Positions 26,690 to 35,317 of a stretch of DNA of 43,420 nt are shown in pieces. The notes below the pieces were generated by a model, which made no database searches, was not told the DNA's origin, and saw nothing but the letters and a program-made list of their open reading frames with translations. The stretch's first letter is position 1. Each line of letters begins with the position of its first letter. The DNA comes from Chitinophaga pinensis (GTDB lineage Bacteria; Bacteroidota; Bacteroidia; Chitinophagales; UBA10324): contig CAMDOA010000018.1 in assembly GCA_945903305.1 (NCBI GenBank), forward strand, positions 1-43,420, in the 5' to 3' direction. The position numbers and the translations under genes were made by a program.

Positions 26690-27863
26690 AGCGCCACAAA
26701 GATGGATTAGTGATGATGAGATTATAAAGATCCAGTAAATTTTTTTGTTCCTGTTTCCAGTTCAGTTTTTGTTTAGCGCTTACTAATTCAGAATGAAAAT
26801 TTTCGGGCTGTGCTAAAATCTGTTTCAATCCTTTTGTAAAAGCACCTGGAATTTCGGGGTCAACACAAACACCAATATTATATTCTTCCACAATTTTTTT
26901 GTACTCAGGTTGTGCTGTGGCAAGAATTGGAATTTCAGCCATGATGTAACTGAATAATTTATTATCAAGCGCCAGCCAATAACTTATATCCTTTTTATTC
27001 CATGCCGAAACAATTCCTGCATCGCAGCCACTCAGCACACTTGTAATTTGATTGATTGGTATAAGCGGATGAAAAAACACATTGCTCCAAATGTTTTCTT
27101 CCACCCACTGTTTGAACCATTGCGAATGTGAATCATCACCTGTAATAATCACCACAGAAATATTCGGCACGGATACAATTTCCTCAATCGCCTGTTCCAT
27201 GCGAAGCGAGTTCTTATATAAATGCCCGCCTATGTAAACCACAATTTTATTTTCTGTATCAATTGCAAATTTGTTTCGCAGGTAATCACTTCGTTTTATC
27301 ACCGCTTCGTATCGCGGAATATTTCGGGTAACAACCGCATTTGTTTTCAGTTTAAAATATTTAGTAAGAATATCTGCAATGGATTGATTGACCGTAATCA
27401 GGAAATCTGCTTTTCGTCCGTCGGCTTTTTCTTTTCGCACTTCTAACTTTCTGACTATCCATGATTTCAACCACAACACAAATCCGGGTGTCGAAACATG
27501 CAGCGGCCACTGATGAAACAACTCGCGCGATTCGTAAATCAGTTTTGCACTCGGCTGTTTCTTTTTAATAATTGTTCCGAGGTGTAACATTACCCGGTCA
27601 TGACAGTGAAGAATGTCAAAATTTTTTTTACAGATTTCAGTACAGTGTTTTTGTAAACTGTTATTATTCCGGAACAAATAAATATCCGAAGTAAAAATTC
27701 GATGAATGAAAAGATTGTTTCGTGTTTCAGTTTCCGGAAAATCTTTTTCCTTCATGCAGAATAAATGCAATTCAATATCAAGAGAACATAAACTTTCCAT
27801 CTCGAGCAATGCACGACGATCAATGGTTAAAGTATTGTCGAGCAAGAGAGCGACTCTCTTCAT
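26673..27863 (-). CDS. GT4-type glycosyltransferase (third paralogue)
   Basis: A 396-residue GT-B fold glycosyltransferase closely resembling both C-terminal modules of the neighbouring fusion protein. Shared landmarks: VALLLDNTLTIDRRAL at the start, DILHCHDRVMLHLG, the variant YESRELFHQWP where the fusion has YDSHELFHSWP, AGIVSAWNKKDISYWLALDNKLF and ILATAQPEYKKIVEEYNIGVCV. The last block provides the acidic residue region that binds the nucleotide-sugar in retaining GT4 enzymes. It lies 6 nt after the PIG-L gene and overlaps hisH by 17 nt. Donor and acceptor are unknown; being one of three related enzymes, it may add successive residues of one repeat unit. Confidence 0.82.
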   Translation of the reverse strand: MKRVALLLDNTLTIDRRALLEMESLCSLDIELHLFCMKEKDFPETETRNNLFIHRIFTSDIYLFRNNNSLQKHCTEICKKNFDILHCHDRVMLHLGTIIKKKQPSAKLIYESRELFHQWPLHVSTPGFVLWLKSWIVRKLEVRKEKADGRKADFLITVNQSIADILTKYFKLKTNAVVTRNIPRYEAVIKRSDYLRNKFAIDTENKIVVYIGGHLYKNSLRMEQAIEEIVSVPNISVVIITGDDSHSQWFKQWVEENIWSNVFFHPLIPINQITSVLSGCDAGIVSAWNKKDISYWLALDNKLFSYIMAEIPILATAQPEYKKIVEEYNIGVCVDPEIPGAFTKGLKQILAQPENFHSELVSAKQKLNWKQEQKNLLDLYNLIITNPSLWRYDSHH

Positions 27864-27869
27864 CTGTGG

Positions 27870-28502
27870 TTAGTATATAACTTTCATTACTTCAAATGCT
27901 TCGGCAAATTCACTTCCGATTTGCACACCTCGCGCAGTTGCCAATCCACGAATGAATCCTTCATTCAGATAAGCGCGGTGCGATTGTGATTTATACGCTT
28001 GAAGCGCCTCTAATTTTTTCACCACAAATTTTTCTTCAAGTTTTATAAAACAACTGGTTTGAAAATTCAGATTGTTCCACGGCAATTCATAACCAAGAAT
28101 GGAAGCATCTTTAAAAGCGCGCAACCCTTCGTTATGAATGACCTGATGATCCTGATGCAAATCGCTGGAGCATGGAAGAAAAACCAGTTCGGGTTGCAAT
28201 TCTTTTTTCAGCAACACTATGTCTTCTAAAATATTCTGACGGTGTGTGCTGAAATGCCTGACATCGTAATCAAACAACCGAAGGTTCTCTGCAGGAATTC
28301 CTAAAATTTTTGTCGCTGCTTTCACTTCAATTTCTAATGTGTCGGGAGCAAGGCCCGGTTCAAGCGAAGTGCGGCAAAGCGAAAATGCAGCGTAGTAAAT
28401 TTCTTTTCCTTCAGCCACAAAGCGCGCAATGCTTCCACCCAAACCCAACTCACCATCATCAGTATGCGGCGCTAAAACGAGAATTCTTTTTTTATTAATC
28501 AT
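27870..28502 (-). CDS. PIG-L/LmbE family N-deacetylase
   Basis: A 210-residue zinc-dependent deacetylase of the PIG-L/LmbE family. The first metal/catalytic block is PHTDDGELGLGG (residues 12-23; most members have PHPDD), and the third metal ligand is in SDLHQDHQ. The family removes acetyl from N-acetylglucosamine-type groups on lipid-linked or nucleotide sugars. It opens the glycan operon, and a TATATTTG -7 box lies 18 nt before its start. Deacetylation next to an acetamidino-forming trio could free an amino group for the FemAB-like transferase or another substituent; this order of events is inference. Confidence 0.85.
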   Translation of the reverse strand: MINKKRILVLAPHTDDGELGLGGSIARFVAEGKEIYYAAFSLCRTSLEPGLAPDTLEIEVKAATKILGIPAENLRLFDYDVRHFSTHRQNILEDIVLLKKELQPELVFLPCSSDLHQDHQVIHNEGLRAFKDASILGYELPWNNLNFQTSCFIKLEEKFVVKKLEALQAYKSQSHRAYLNEGFIRGLATARGVQIGSEFAEAFEVMKVIY

Positions 28503-28520
28503 GATTTTTATTCAGCGGCT

Positions 28521-28528
28521 CAAATATA
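28521..28528 (-). promoter_or_regulatory. -7 promoter element of the glycan operon
   Basis: Read on the minus strand, TATATTTG is a perfect TAnnTTTG, 18 nt before the PIG-L start. A TTG on the same strand (28553-28555) gives a 24-nt spacer, longer than the usual 19-21, so the -33 assignment is uncertain. Confidence 0.5.
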
Positions 28529-28555
28529 ACTGTTAGTTGTGTTGCACATTTTCAA

Positions 28556-29803
28556 TTATGGAACCACCACTTTTACTATTAAATTTTTCATTTCATTATT
28601 CTGCAACACGGCGATGTAACATCCGGATGAAAAATTCTGATTAACGAATTGCATGGTTTTATTTTTCTCAATTGCCTGCTCGAAAATTTTTCGTCCCAAT
28701 AAATCATACAACACAATTGATGAAGAAATTTCTGAATGAAAATAAATCCGCCCATCAGCATAAAATATTTTTTCGTTCGAAGGAATTCCCGATTCAACAA
28801 CTCCGGAAGGAAGCACCGTGAGTGTTTGAGTTGCAGTATCACTCATACAGTTACTTGTTACAATTTGTGTAACCGTGTAAGTTCCGGGGGCATAGTTGTG
28901 CGAAGGGTTTTGTTGTGCGGAAGAATTTCCATCACCTAAATCCCACTGAAATTGTGCGCCATTCAAATCAGTTGAATGAAATGTAACAGTGGTTCCGACA
29001 GCAGAAAAATTAAAACCGGAAAATGGAATATTGCCGCTTTCAAACCAAAGCGATAAGGAATCAAACACAACATCATGTGCAGTTTGTTGTAACAAAAGCA
29101 CAATGGATGAATCGGCAATTCCTCCTGTGTAAGCTGCACCCACCGTTGATTTTTTCATAACAACGCTATAAAAAACGCAGGCAGATAAGTATGTGCCATA
29201 AATAGTCGGATGACTTTCGTCAGCCTGATATAAATTAAAGGCAAGACTATCAGCACTTATTTTTTTCCAGGCCATGCCCACCGGAGCAACAGTGGCATTG
29301 TTGAGCTGACCCATTTCCAAATAACTTTCTCTTAATCGTTGTTGCATTCCGGCATAAGTGCAAACCGGTGGATAGCCGGCACAGTTTGACTGGTCGCCGT
29401 TTTTGCGCCCCCAGGTCATAAAGAAAACCGGCTCTGTGCACGAATCGTTGTTGTGAATTAAAGTACATAAAGCAGCCGCATATGGATAAACATCTGCCTG
29501 AACCTGCGCCGGTGGAAACGACGGCATTTGACTTTGCTCCTGCATGACTACAAAATCCCACGGTTGTTGAGCAATTTTAGCAATGGTGGGAGCATAAGTG
29601 GAGTGCTGCTGAAAAGTATAACCTCCCGGATTACTGGAGGCCACAAACATGGAATCGCCAAGTGAAATAGAAATTTCGCGCACCATAAGCGGCAAGCTGT
29701 TATAGGATACATAACTGTTGCCAATAAAAAGCACTGAAGTGGTTTGTGCCGAAATTTTCTGAAATGAAATCAACAACAACAGAATCGGAAATATTTTTTT
29801 CAT
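28556..29803 (-). CDS. T9SS-exported SGNH-type hydrolase with PKD domain
   Basis: A 415-residue secreted protein. A cleavable signal peptide (1-19, ending ISAQ) precedes an SGNH-like domain: VLFIGNSYVSYNSLP carries the putative nucleophile serine, NPGG and DFVVMQEQSQ follow, and ADESHPTIYGTYLSA supplies the D-x-x-H pair before residue 230. A PKD domain (about 262-330, FQWDLGDGNSSAQQNPSHNY) and a T9SS C-terminal domain (about 345-415, ending IAVLQNNEMKNLIVKVVV) complete it. It is probably an esterase or acetylesterase acting on extracellular carbohydrate; the substrate is unknown. It follows scpA by 24 nt on the same strand and may be co-transcribed with it. Confidence 0.78.
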   Translation of the reverse strand: MKKIFPILLLLISFQKISAQTTSVLFIGNSYVSYNSLPLMVREISISLGDSMFVASSNPGGYTFQQHSTYAPTIAKIAQQPWDFVVMQEQSQMPSFPPAQVQADVYPYAAALCTLIHNNDSCTEPVFFMTWGRKNGDQSNCAGYPPVCTYAGMQQRLRESYLEMGQLNNATVAPVGMAWKKISADSLAFNLYQADESHPTIYGTYLSACVFYSVVMKKSTVGAAYTGGIADSSIVLLLQQTAHDVVFDSLSLWFESGNIPFSGFNFSAVGTTVTFHSTDLNGAQFQWDLGDGNSSAQQNPSHNYAPGTYTVTQIVTSNCMSDTATQTLTVLPSGVVESGIPSNEKIFYADGRIYFHSEISSSIVLYDLLGRKIFEQAIEKNKTMQFVNQNFSSGCYIAVLQNNEMKNLIVKVVVP

Positions 29804-29827
29804 TAAAAACTTTTTATGAAATGAATT

Positions 29828-30571
29828 TTATTCAGTAACAGTAACCCAAAAATTATTAGAGCCCATTCCAATATTAATACTTATGAGATTGGATTGAATT
29901 AACTCCAGCATAGCGAGAAAAGTGAAGATGGCATGAATGCGATTTTCGCAGTGTTCAAAAATGCCGATGAACGGAACATTGCTTCCGCGGCGAACCACTT
30001 CCATAATTTTATCTCGCGTACCTTCAATAGTATATTCATATTGAATCACCTGATGAACCGGTTTGTTCTTGTCTTCTTCATAGCGGGTCATCACTTTTTC
30101 AAATGCTTTGAGCAAACGAAAAAGGGTGAGTGTATGCAACTCCGCTTCGCCCGATAAACTTTCTGATAAAACTTTTAATTCACCTACCGCATTTCCGCGC
30201 TCATATTTTCCTGCGCGTGTTTCTTCGAGCTGGCGCATTTGTTCCTGTACTTCTTTAAACCGTTTATACTCCAGCAATTTTGCAACTAATTCATCGCGCG
30301 GATCAATTTCATTTCCTGTTGCATCAAAATCTTTTCGAGGCAATAATAATTTTGCCTTAGTGCGCATGAGCGTTGCGGCAACGACAATGAATTCACTCGC
30401 CAGTTCAATGTTCATTAAACTCGCCTGGTGCAGGTAATCCAAAAAATCTTTTGTGATTGTGTAAATCGGAATATCGTTGATGTCGAGTTCATCGCGCTCA
30501 ATAAAAAAAAGCAGCAGATCAAAGGGGCCTTCAAACTGCGGCAGGTGTATTTCGTAAGTTTTATTACTCAT
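29828..30571 (-). CDS. scpA: Segregation and condensation protein A
   Basis: A 247-residue kleisin that bridges SMC and ScpB in bacterial condensin. The family N-terminus HLPQFEGPFDLLLFFIERDE (starting near residue 9) and IELASEFIVVAATLMRTKAK are clear, and the C-terminal winged helix ends in LELIQSNLISINIG. I start at the ATG at 30571 and not 30598, because a perfect -7 box (TACATTTG, 30585-30578) lies between them, 6 nt before the chosen ATG. scpB is not in the window. A 14-bp palindrome directly upstream of the -7 box may be an operator. Confidence 0.93.
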   Translation of the reverse strand: MSNKTYEIHLPQFEGPFDLLLFFIERDELDINDIPIYTITKDFLDYLHQASLMNIELASEFIVVAATLMRTKAKLLLPRKDFDATGNEIDPRDELVAKLLEYKRFKEVQEQMRQLEETRAGKYERGNAVGELKVLSESLSGEAELHTLTLFRLLKAFEKVMTRYEEDKNKPVHQVIQYEYTIEGTRDKIMEVVRRGSNVPFIGIFEHCENRIHAIFTFLAMLELIQSNLISINIGMGSNNFWVTVTE

Positions 30572-30577
30572 GCGGGG

Positions 30578-30585
30578 CAAATGTA
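30578..30585 (-). promoter_or_regulatory. -7 promoter element of scpA
   Basis: TACATTTG on the minus strand, an exact TAnnTTTG, 6 nt before the scpA ATG at 30571, implying an almost leaderless message. The nearest upstream TTG (30602-30600) gives a 14-nt spacer, so the -33 element is doubtful. Confidence 0.5.
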
Positions 30586-30590
30586 TTGAT

Positions 30591-30604
30591 TGTTGCATGC
30601 AACA
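30591..30604. promoter_or_regulatory. Perfect 14-bp palindrome upstream of scpA
   Basis: TGTTGCATGCAACA reads the same on both strands and covers the spacer and -33 region of the scpA promoter. Size and position fit an operator for a dimeric regulator. No regulator gene is adjacent, so the binder is unknown. Confidence 0.5.
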
Positions 30605-30665
30605 GTATGTATTGTGATTGTGATGTGAATAATCAATTACGAGTGTTGATTATCATTAATAAAAT

Positions 30666-31949
30666 TCAATAATAATAACTTCCTGAATTAAATCGCGGAT
30701 TTACAATGTTGTTATAAATACTTCCGAACTGATAACTCAAACCAAACGAACCATAATATCTGAAGTTAGTTTGCAATTGTTTAATCTGCAGTAAAACTTC
30801 TTCCTCGCTGGCTCCTGATTTCGGTAATGAAATCTGGTCGTGAATAACTGAAAAGCTGCCGTATAAATTAAACGACAGCCCTTTAAACAATCTGATGTTT
30901 GCCATTCCCGACACATTCAAATTGTTTTTACTTAAATCATATAAATATGTGGAGCCGGAAACGGTAATGTTTGTGCTGCCCCATTTTTGTTTAAAGCTCA
31001 GCGAGCTTTTTAATTTCTGTTGATAAACTGATTCTGTTATTTTACTGTAAATGGTTTCTTCAATGTATTCACCGGGTTGATATTGAATTTCATAATAAAA
31101 AGTCCAGAGCCGGCGGTTCGATTGTGAATAAGGAAACACATTATATTCTATGGCGGGCCCGCCGCTTGCCATCCACTTTATATTGCTGTAAGTGCCGGAA
31201 TAATATTCGGTAATTAAACCTGCCGACCAATGCTTGCTTAAACTTTTTATATAACTGGCATCAGCATATTTTGAATTTGATTCATTTAAATATTCAGTTG
31301 AATCGTTCAGAATGAAAATATTTTTATTGTAGTCCGCGCCCAGGCTGAAACTCATTTTCATTTTTTCGGTTACTTTATCAGCAGAAATATTTCCGTAATA
31401 AGATTCACTGGTCGATTGTTTTTCGCCATTCCAATGTCCGTTACCGCTTATCGAATACACCCAGCTGCGCCAATGATCAATGGTATCTTTTGTTTCGGCA
31501 GCACTTGAATCTTCGGCAGGAGATGTGATAATAATTTTATCGGCCAAGGTGGTGTGCGACACATACCGCATGAGCCCGATTGAAATCATTTGTGTTAATC
31601 CCTTACGGGTTTCATCAGAAGTATTGTTGGTGTTTGCATTGTAAAACAGCGTATCGTTTTCATTTTGAAATAATTGTTGCCCGAAATAGTAAAGCGAATA
31701 GTTGGTGCCTCCGCTTCCGGTTGATTGGTTGGTAATTAACAGGTGCACATCGGCCTGCAAGGGGTCGCGAACAAAATTCACAAAGTTGATTTCAGCTCGC
31801 ATAAAATCATAATCGCAATAGGTGCAGTCGAGATAAACTTTCAATGCGCCGTTAATGGCGGTTTGTTTTGTTGTTTGTGCATTTGCAAACTGAAATAAAA
31901 AGAGAACCGCTTCAGTAAACAAGAATATTGCAGTTAGTTTTTTTAACAT
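30666..31949 (-). CDS. Outer-membrane beta-barrel candidate of unknown function
   Basis: A 427-residue protein with a signal peptide (1-25, ending ANAQ). The N-terminal part holds a short Cys pair in YLDCTYCDYDFMRAEINFVN (C42-x2-C45) followed by DVHLLITNQSTGSGG. From about residue 160 to the end it alternates hydrophobic and polar residues with many aromatics and closes in LSYQFGSIYNNIVNPRFN, as expected of an outer-membrane barrel strand series. I recall similar unnamed proteins in other Bacteroidota, but know no function. It stands alone with 94 nt to scpA and 254 nt to the GH3 gene; TACCTTTG at 32082-32075 on the minus strand is a distant promoter candidate. Confidence 0.6.
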   Translation of the reverse strand: MLKKLTAIFLFTEAVLFLFQFANAQTTKQTAINGALKVYLDCTYCDYDFMRAEINFVNFVRDPLQADVHLLITNQSTGSGGTNYSLYYFGQQLFQNENDTLFYNANTNNTSDETRKGLTQMISIGLMRYVSHTTLADKIIITSPAEDSSAAETKDTIDHWRSWVYSISGNGHWNGEKQSTSESYYGNISADKVTEKMKMSFSLGADYNKNIFILNDSTEYLNESNSKYADASYIKSLSKHWSAGLITEYYSGTYSNIKWMASGGPAIEYNVFPYSQSNRRLWTFYYEIQYQPGEYIEETIYSKITESVYQQKLKSSLSFKQKWGSTNITVSGSTYLYDLSKNNLNVSGMANIRLFKGLSFNLYGSFSVIHDQISLPKSGASEEEVLLQIKQLQTNFRYYGSFGLSYQFGSIYNNIVNPRFNSGSYYY

Positions 31950-32203
31950 TTTGTGTTTGTTAGAATGAAAAAATTCTTAAGCAAAGTGCTTTTTTGAATT
32001 GAGAATTGAATAACGAAAAATCAGGCTTAAAATTGTGTAATTCAATTGCATCCGGAAATTTTAAATGCATGCATCAAAGGTAATTTCGCTACAATCTGAA
32101 TTTTGTTACTGAACAGTTAATGAGTAGTTAATGACTTGTTAAAATAAATTTTATAAAAAAGTGAATGAAGGGCTTGACATATGAAAGCGAAACGGAAACA
32201 AAT

Positions 32204-35170
32204 TTATTTATTCATTGTTAAATCTTCGGAATTCAGAATGGCTTTATATATCGCAGCTTGAATATTCTTGCGCACATTCAATAAATTTATTTTTCCGTTT
32301 TCGTCATCAGGATAAGTTCTGTTGGAAAGAAAAACAAAGGTTAAATTGTATTGCGGATCGGTCCATACACAAGTACCAGTGAATCCCTGGTGGCCATAAG
32401 TGTTACATGAAGCTTCACTGCAACAAGGGCTTGCTTTATCAGGATCCGGTTCCGGTTTATCGAAACCTAAACCACGGCGGCAAATTTTTCCTGCCTGTGT
32501 TGTAAACTTCTGAACTGTTTCTGACGAAAAGTATTTTTCCCCTCCATACTCACCTTGGTTCAACAGCATTTGCATTTGTATTGCAACATCATTTGCTGAA
32601 GAAAAAACTCCGGCGTGTCCACCAACACCACCCAGCATTGCCGCACCCTGATCATGTACAAATCCCTGAATTAATTCGCGGCGATAAAAGTTATCATAGT
32701 TCGATGGAACTATTCGGCTTAATGAAAATTTATCCGTTGGGTTGTAGGTCATGGTTGGCAATCCAAGAGGAGAATAAAAATTTTTATTAATTGAGTATTC
32801 AATTGGCCGGCTATTAATTTTCTCAGCAACCGCTTTCATAAAAAAAAAATCGAGGTCGCTGTACACATAACTTCCTCTCGAATTTAGAGGAGAAGCCAAA
32901 ATTTTTTGCCACATGGTATCAATGTATTCGGGCTTCATAAAAATATTTTTTGTCACTCTGATACTGAATTCTTTTGTATGGATACTGCTGTAAATAGTCG
33001 CATCTAATTTTCCGTAATCATTAAGCGTTTGTTTATAAAACGGAATAAATGGTTTTAATCCTGCTGTGTGCGTCAGTAGTTCTTTTATTATTATCGATGA
33101 TTTGTTGGTTCCCTTTGTTTCCGGTAAATAATCTCCAAGAGTTTTATTCAAATCAATTTTTCCATTGTCGTATAGCTTCATGATTTCCATTGTGGTGGCA
33201 GAAGTTTTAGTAATAGAAGCAAGGTCGTACAAATCATCGTTGCGCACCGAATCAATTTTATCATAAGTAAAGAAGCCGAACGATTTCTGGTAAATAACCA
33301 TTCCATCTTTTGCCACTAAAACCTGGCAGCCTGGAAATGCCCGAGCCAGTATTGCCTCATCAACTATTGAATCAATTTTTTTTAACAAATCATCGCGCAC
33401 GCCAACTTCTTCGGGTTGCGAATATTTTAACCGGATTGTTGATGATGTCAGTAATCCTGTTCCTGACGGAATTGTTTTTGAAGCGCTTACCGATAATTTT
33501 CCTTTTGCTTTTATTCCGCCGAATAAAAGTTGCGCAGCCATTTTTTGTGTAATGGATTCATCATTATAACATTCCAGTAACCAGTTCTGCTCTTCAAAAA
33601 ACTTCAATGCATACGGACTTCCGAAAACAGCAACTACTGTTTTTTTCTGTTTGCTGATGGCATCAATAAAAGTTTCGGAGCTCTGAGTGATACCATAAAA
33701 GTCGCTCGACTTTTTATTCATATTGTGAATACTGATGATAACGAGGTTGTAATCTTTCAGCTTTACTGCAAGCGAAACATATTCTTCCTTGGTCGCCTGC
33801 TTATCCATCTGAAAACTTTTCACAGGGGCATATTGTTCCAGCATTTCCTGAAACTGATTTCTGCTGAAAGCGCCAATGGCAACCGAAGCAATTCGCAGTG
33901 TATCCAGTTTCTTTAATGGAATGAAATTGTTTTTGTTGCGAACAAGTGTCAATGCATTTTCAACCAATTGTTGTTTCAATAATTTTGCTTCGTTGGTATT
34001 TAAATCTTCATTCAGATTTTTCAGCGAAATGGTTTGTCGCTTGTTTAATCCGCACCAGTATTTCGCATGAAGAATTTTTTTCACGCGCTCATCCACTTCT
34101 GCTCTTGTAATAAATCCGCTGTCAATTGCCATTTTAATTTGCCTGATTGCTTCGCCTACATTTCCTGAAAATAATAGCACATCATTTCCTGCAAGCAATG
34201 CCATTGCATCCACTTTTCCGGGGGCAGAATAATTACTTACACCTTTCATGTTCATGGCATCAGTAAAAATCAAACCCTGAAAACCGAGTTGCTGTTTTAA
34301 AATTCCGGTGACAATAGCAGGTGAAAGTGTAGATGCACGGTTCTTTGTAGTGTCCATTGCCGGAATAAAAAGATGCGCAACCATCATACTTCCAACTCCT
34401 GCATTAATCATTTCTTTGAAAGGAAATAATTCCAAAGTATCCAATTTTTGTTTCGAAGTATTGATAACCGGAAGAGCGAGGTGCGAATCAGTATCTGTAT
34501 CACCATGACCTGGAAAATGTTTTGCGCATGCAATCACTCCGCCATCCTGCATACCTTTCATATATGCGATTCCTTTTTTAGCAACATTGTACTTGTTATC
34601 ACCAAAACTTCGGTCGCCAATAACCGGATTGAGCGCGTTGTTATTGATATCGACAACGGGAGCAAAATTTACATTCACACCAATGCGCCTGCACTGCCTT
34701 GCAATTTCTTTACCCATTAAATAAATGAGCGAATCATTTTGAATGGCGCCAAGCATTTGCTGGCGTGGAAAATTCATGATACTGTCGAGACGCATACTTA
34801 ATCCCCACTCGCCGTCAATAGCAATCAGCAATGGAACTTTTGAAATGCTTTGATAATAATTTGTCAATGAAATTTGTCGTCCCGGACCACCCTGCATAAA
34901 AATCAATCCGCCTATTTTATATTTATTTATCAGCGAAGCAATTTGTTGTTTCTCTTCAGGACCTTTATTACTGTAAGCGGCCATCATAAACAACTGACCT
35001 AATCTTTCATCAGAAGTAAGTGTATTGAAAACAGAATCGACCCACTCTGAACTCTCCAATAAAAACGGAGGTACATCACCATCAAATAATTTAATATCCC
35101 TTGGACCAGGTGAGGCTAAAGGCAGAAAAAAAATTACGGCGAGCACAATTAAAACAAACAACTTCTTCAT
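32204..35170 (-). CDS. GH3 (NagZ-like) + beta-lactamase-like serine hydrolase fusion
   Basis: A 988-residue exported two-domain enzyme with a signal peptide (1-20). The GH3 half (about 45-380) has the NagZ histidine/aspartate loop KHFPGHGDTDTDSH (217-230) and the nucleophile D304 in IFTDAMNMKGV, so it should cleave beta-N-acetylglucosaminyl or related linkages. A GH3 C-terminal-like region (about 400-570) links to a class C beta-lactamase/transpeptidase-like domain (about 595-980) with SITK (652-655, nucleophile S652), YSD (770-772) and GHQGFTG (926-932). The combination is known in Bacteroidota and suggests periplasmic or outer-membrane peptidoglycan recycling with amidase/esterase activity of the second domain. 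It is divergent from queA. Confidence 0.88.
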   Translation of the reverse strand: MKKLFVLIVLAVIFFLPLASPGPRDIKLFDGDVPPFLLESSEWVDSVFNTLTSDERLGQLFMMAAYSNKGPEEKQQIASLINKYKIGGLIFMQGGPGRQISLTNYYQSISKVPLLIAIDGEWGLSMRLDSIMNFPRQQMLGAIQNDSLIYLMGKEIARQCRRIGVNVNFAPVVDINNNALNPVIGDRSFGDNKYNVAKKGIAYMKGMQDGGVIACAKHFPGHGDTDTDSHLALPVINTSKQKLDTLELFPFKEMINAGVGSMMVAHLFIPAMDTTKNRASTLSPAIVTGILKQQLGFQGLIFTDAMNMKGVSNYSAPGKVDAMALLAGNDVLLFSGNVGEAIRQIKMAIDSGFITRAEVDERVKKILHAKYWCGLNKRQTISLKNLNEDLNTNEAKLLKQQLVENALTLVRNKNNFIPLKKLDTLRIASVAIGAFSRNQFQEMLEQYAPVKSFQMDKQATKEEYVSLAVKLKDYNLVIISIHNMNKKSSDFYGITQSSETFIDAISKQKKTVVAVFGSPYALKFFEEQNWLLECYNDESITQKMAAQLLFGGIKAKGKLSVSASKTIPSGTGLLTSSTIRLKYSQPEEVGVRDDLLKKIDSIVDEAILARAFPGCQVLVAKDGMVIYQKSFGFFTYDKIDSVRNDDLYDLASITKTSATTMEIMKLYDNGKIDLNKTLGDYLPETKGTNKSSIIIKELLTHTAGLKPFIPFYKQTLNDYGKLDATIYSSIHTKEFSIRVTKNIFMKPEYIDTMWQKILASPLNSRGSYVYSDLDFFFMKAVAEKINSRPIEYSINKNFYSPLGLPTMTYNPTDKFSLSRIVPSNYDNFYRRELIQGFVHDQGAAMLGGVGGHAGVFSSANDVAIQMQMLLNQGEYGGEKYFSSETVQKFTTQAGKICRRGLGFDKPEPDPDKASPCCSEASCNTYGHQGFTGTCVWTDPQYNLTFVFLSNRTYPDDENGKINLLNVRKNIQAAIYKAILNSEDLTMNK

Positions 35171-35317
35171 GTCTTCAAATAAAAAACAACTTAATCGGAG
35201 GAAGATTCAATCACTTATACTATTCTCCACAACGATTTGTTTGACTGTTTTATTTCGAAAGAGATAAAAACAACATACAGCGCTTCTAAAAATTATTTTC
35301 GCACTGTTAATTTCTAT

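Noticed and set aside
30629-30653. ATAATCAA/TTGATTAT inverted repeat as terminator of the barrel gene
   Set aside because: The stem is only 8 bp, AT-rich, with a 9-nt loop and no T tract on the minus strand.
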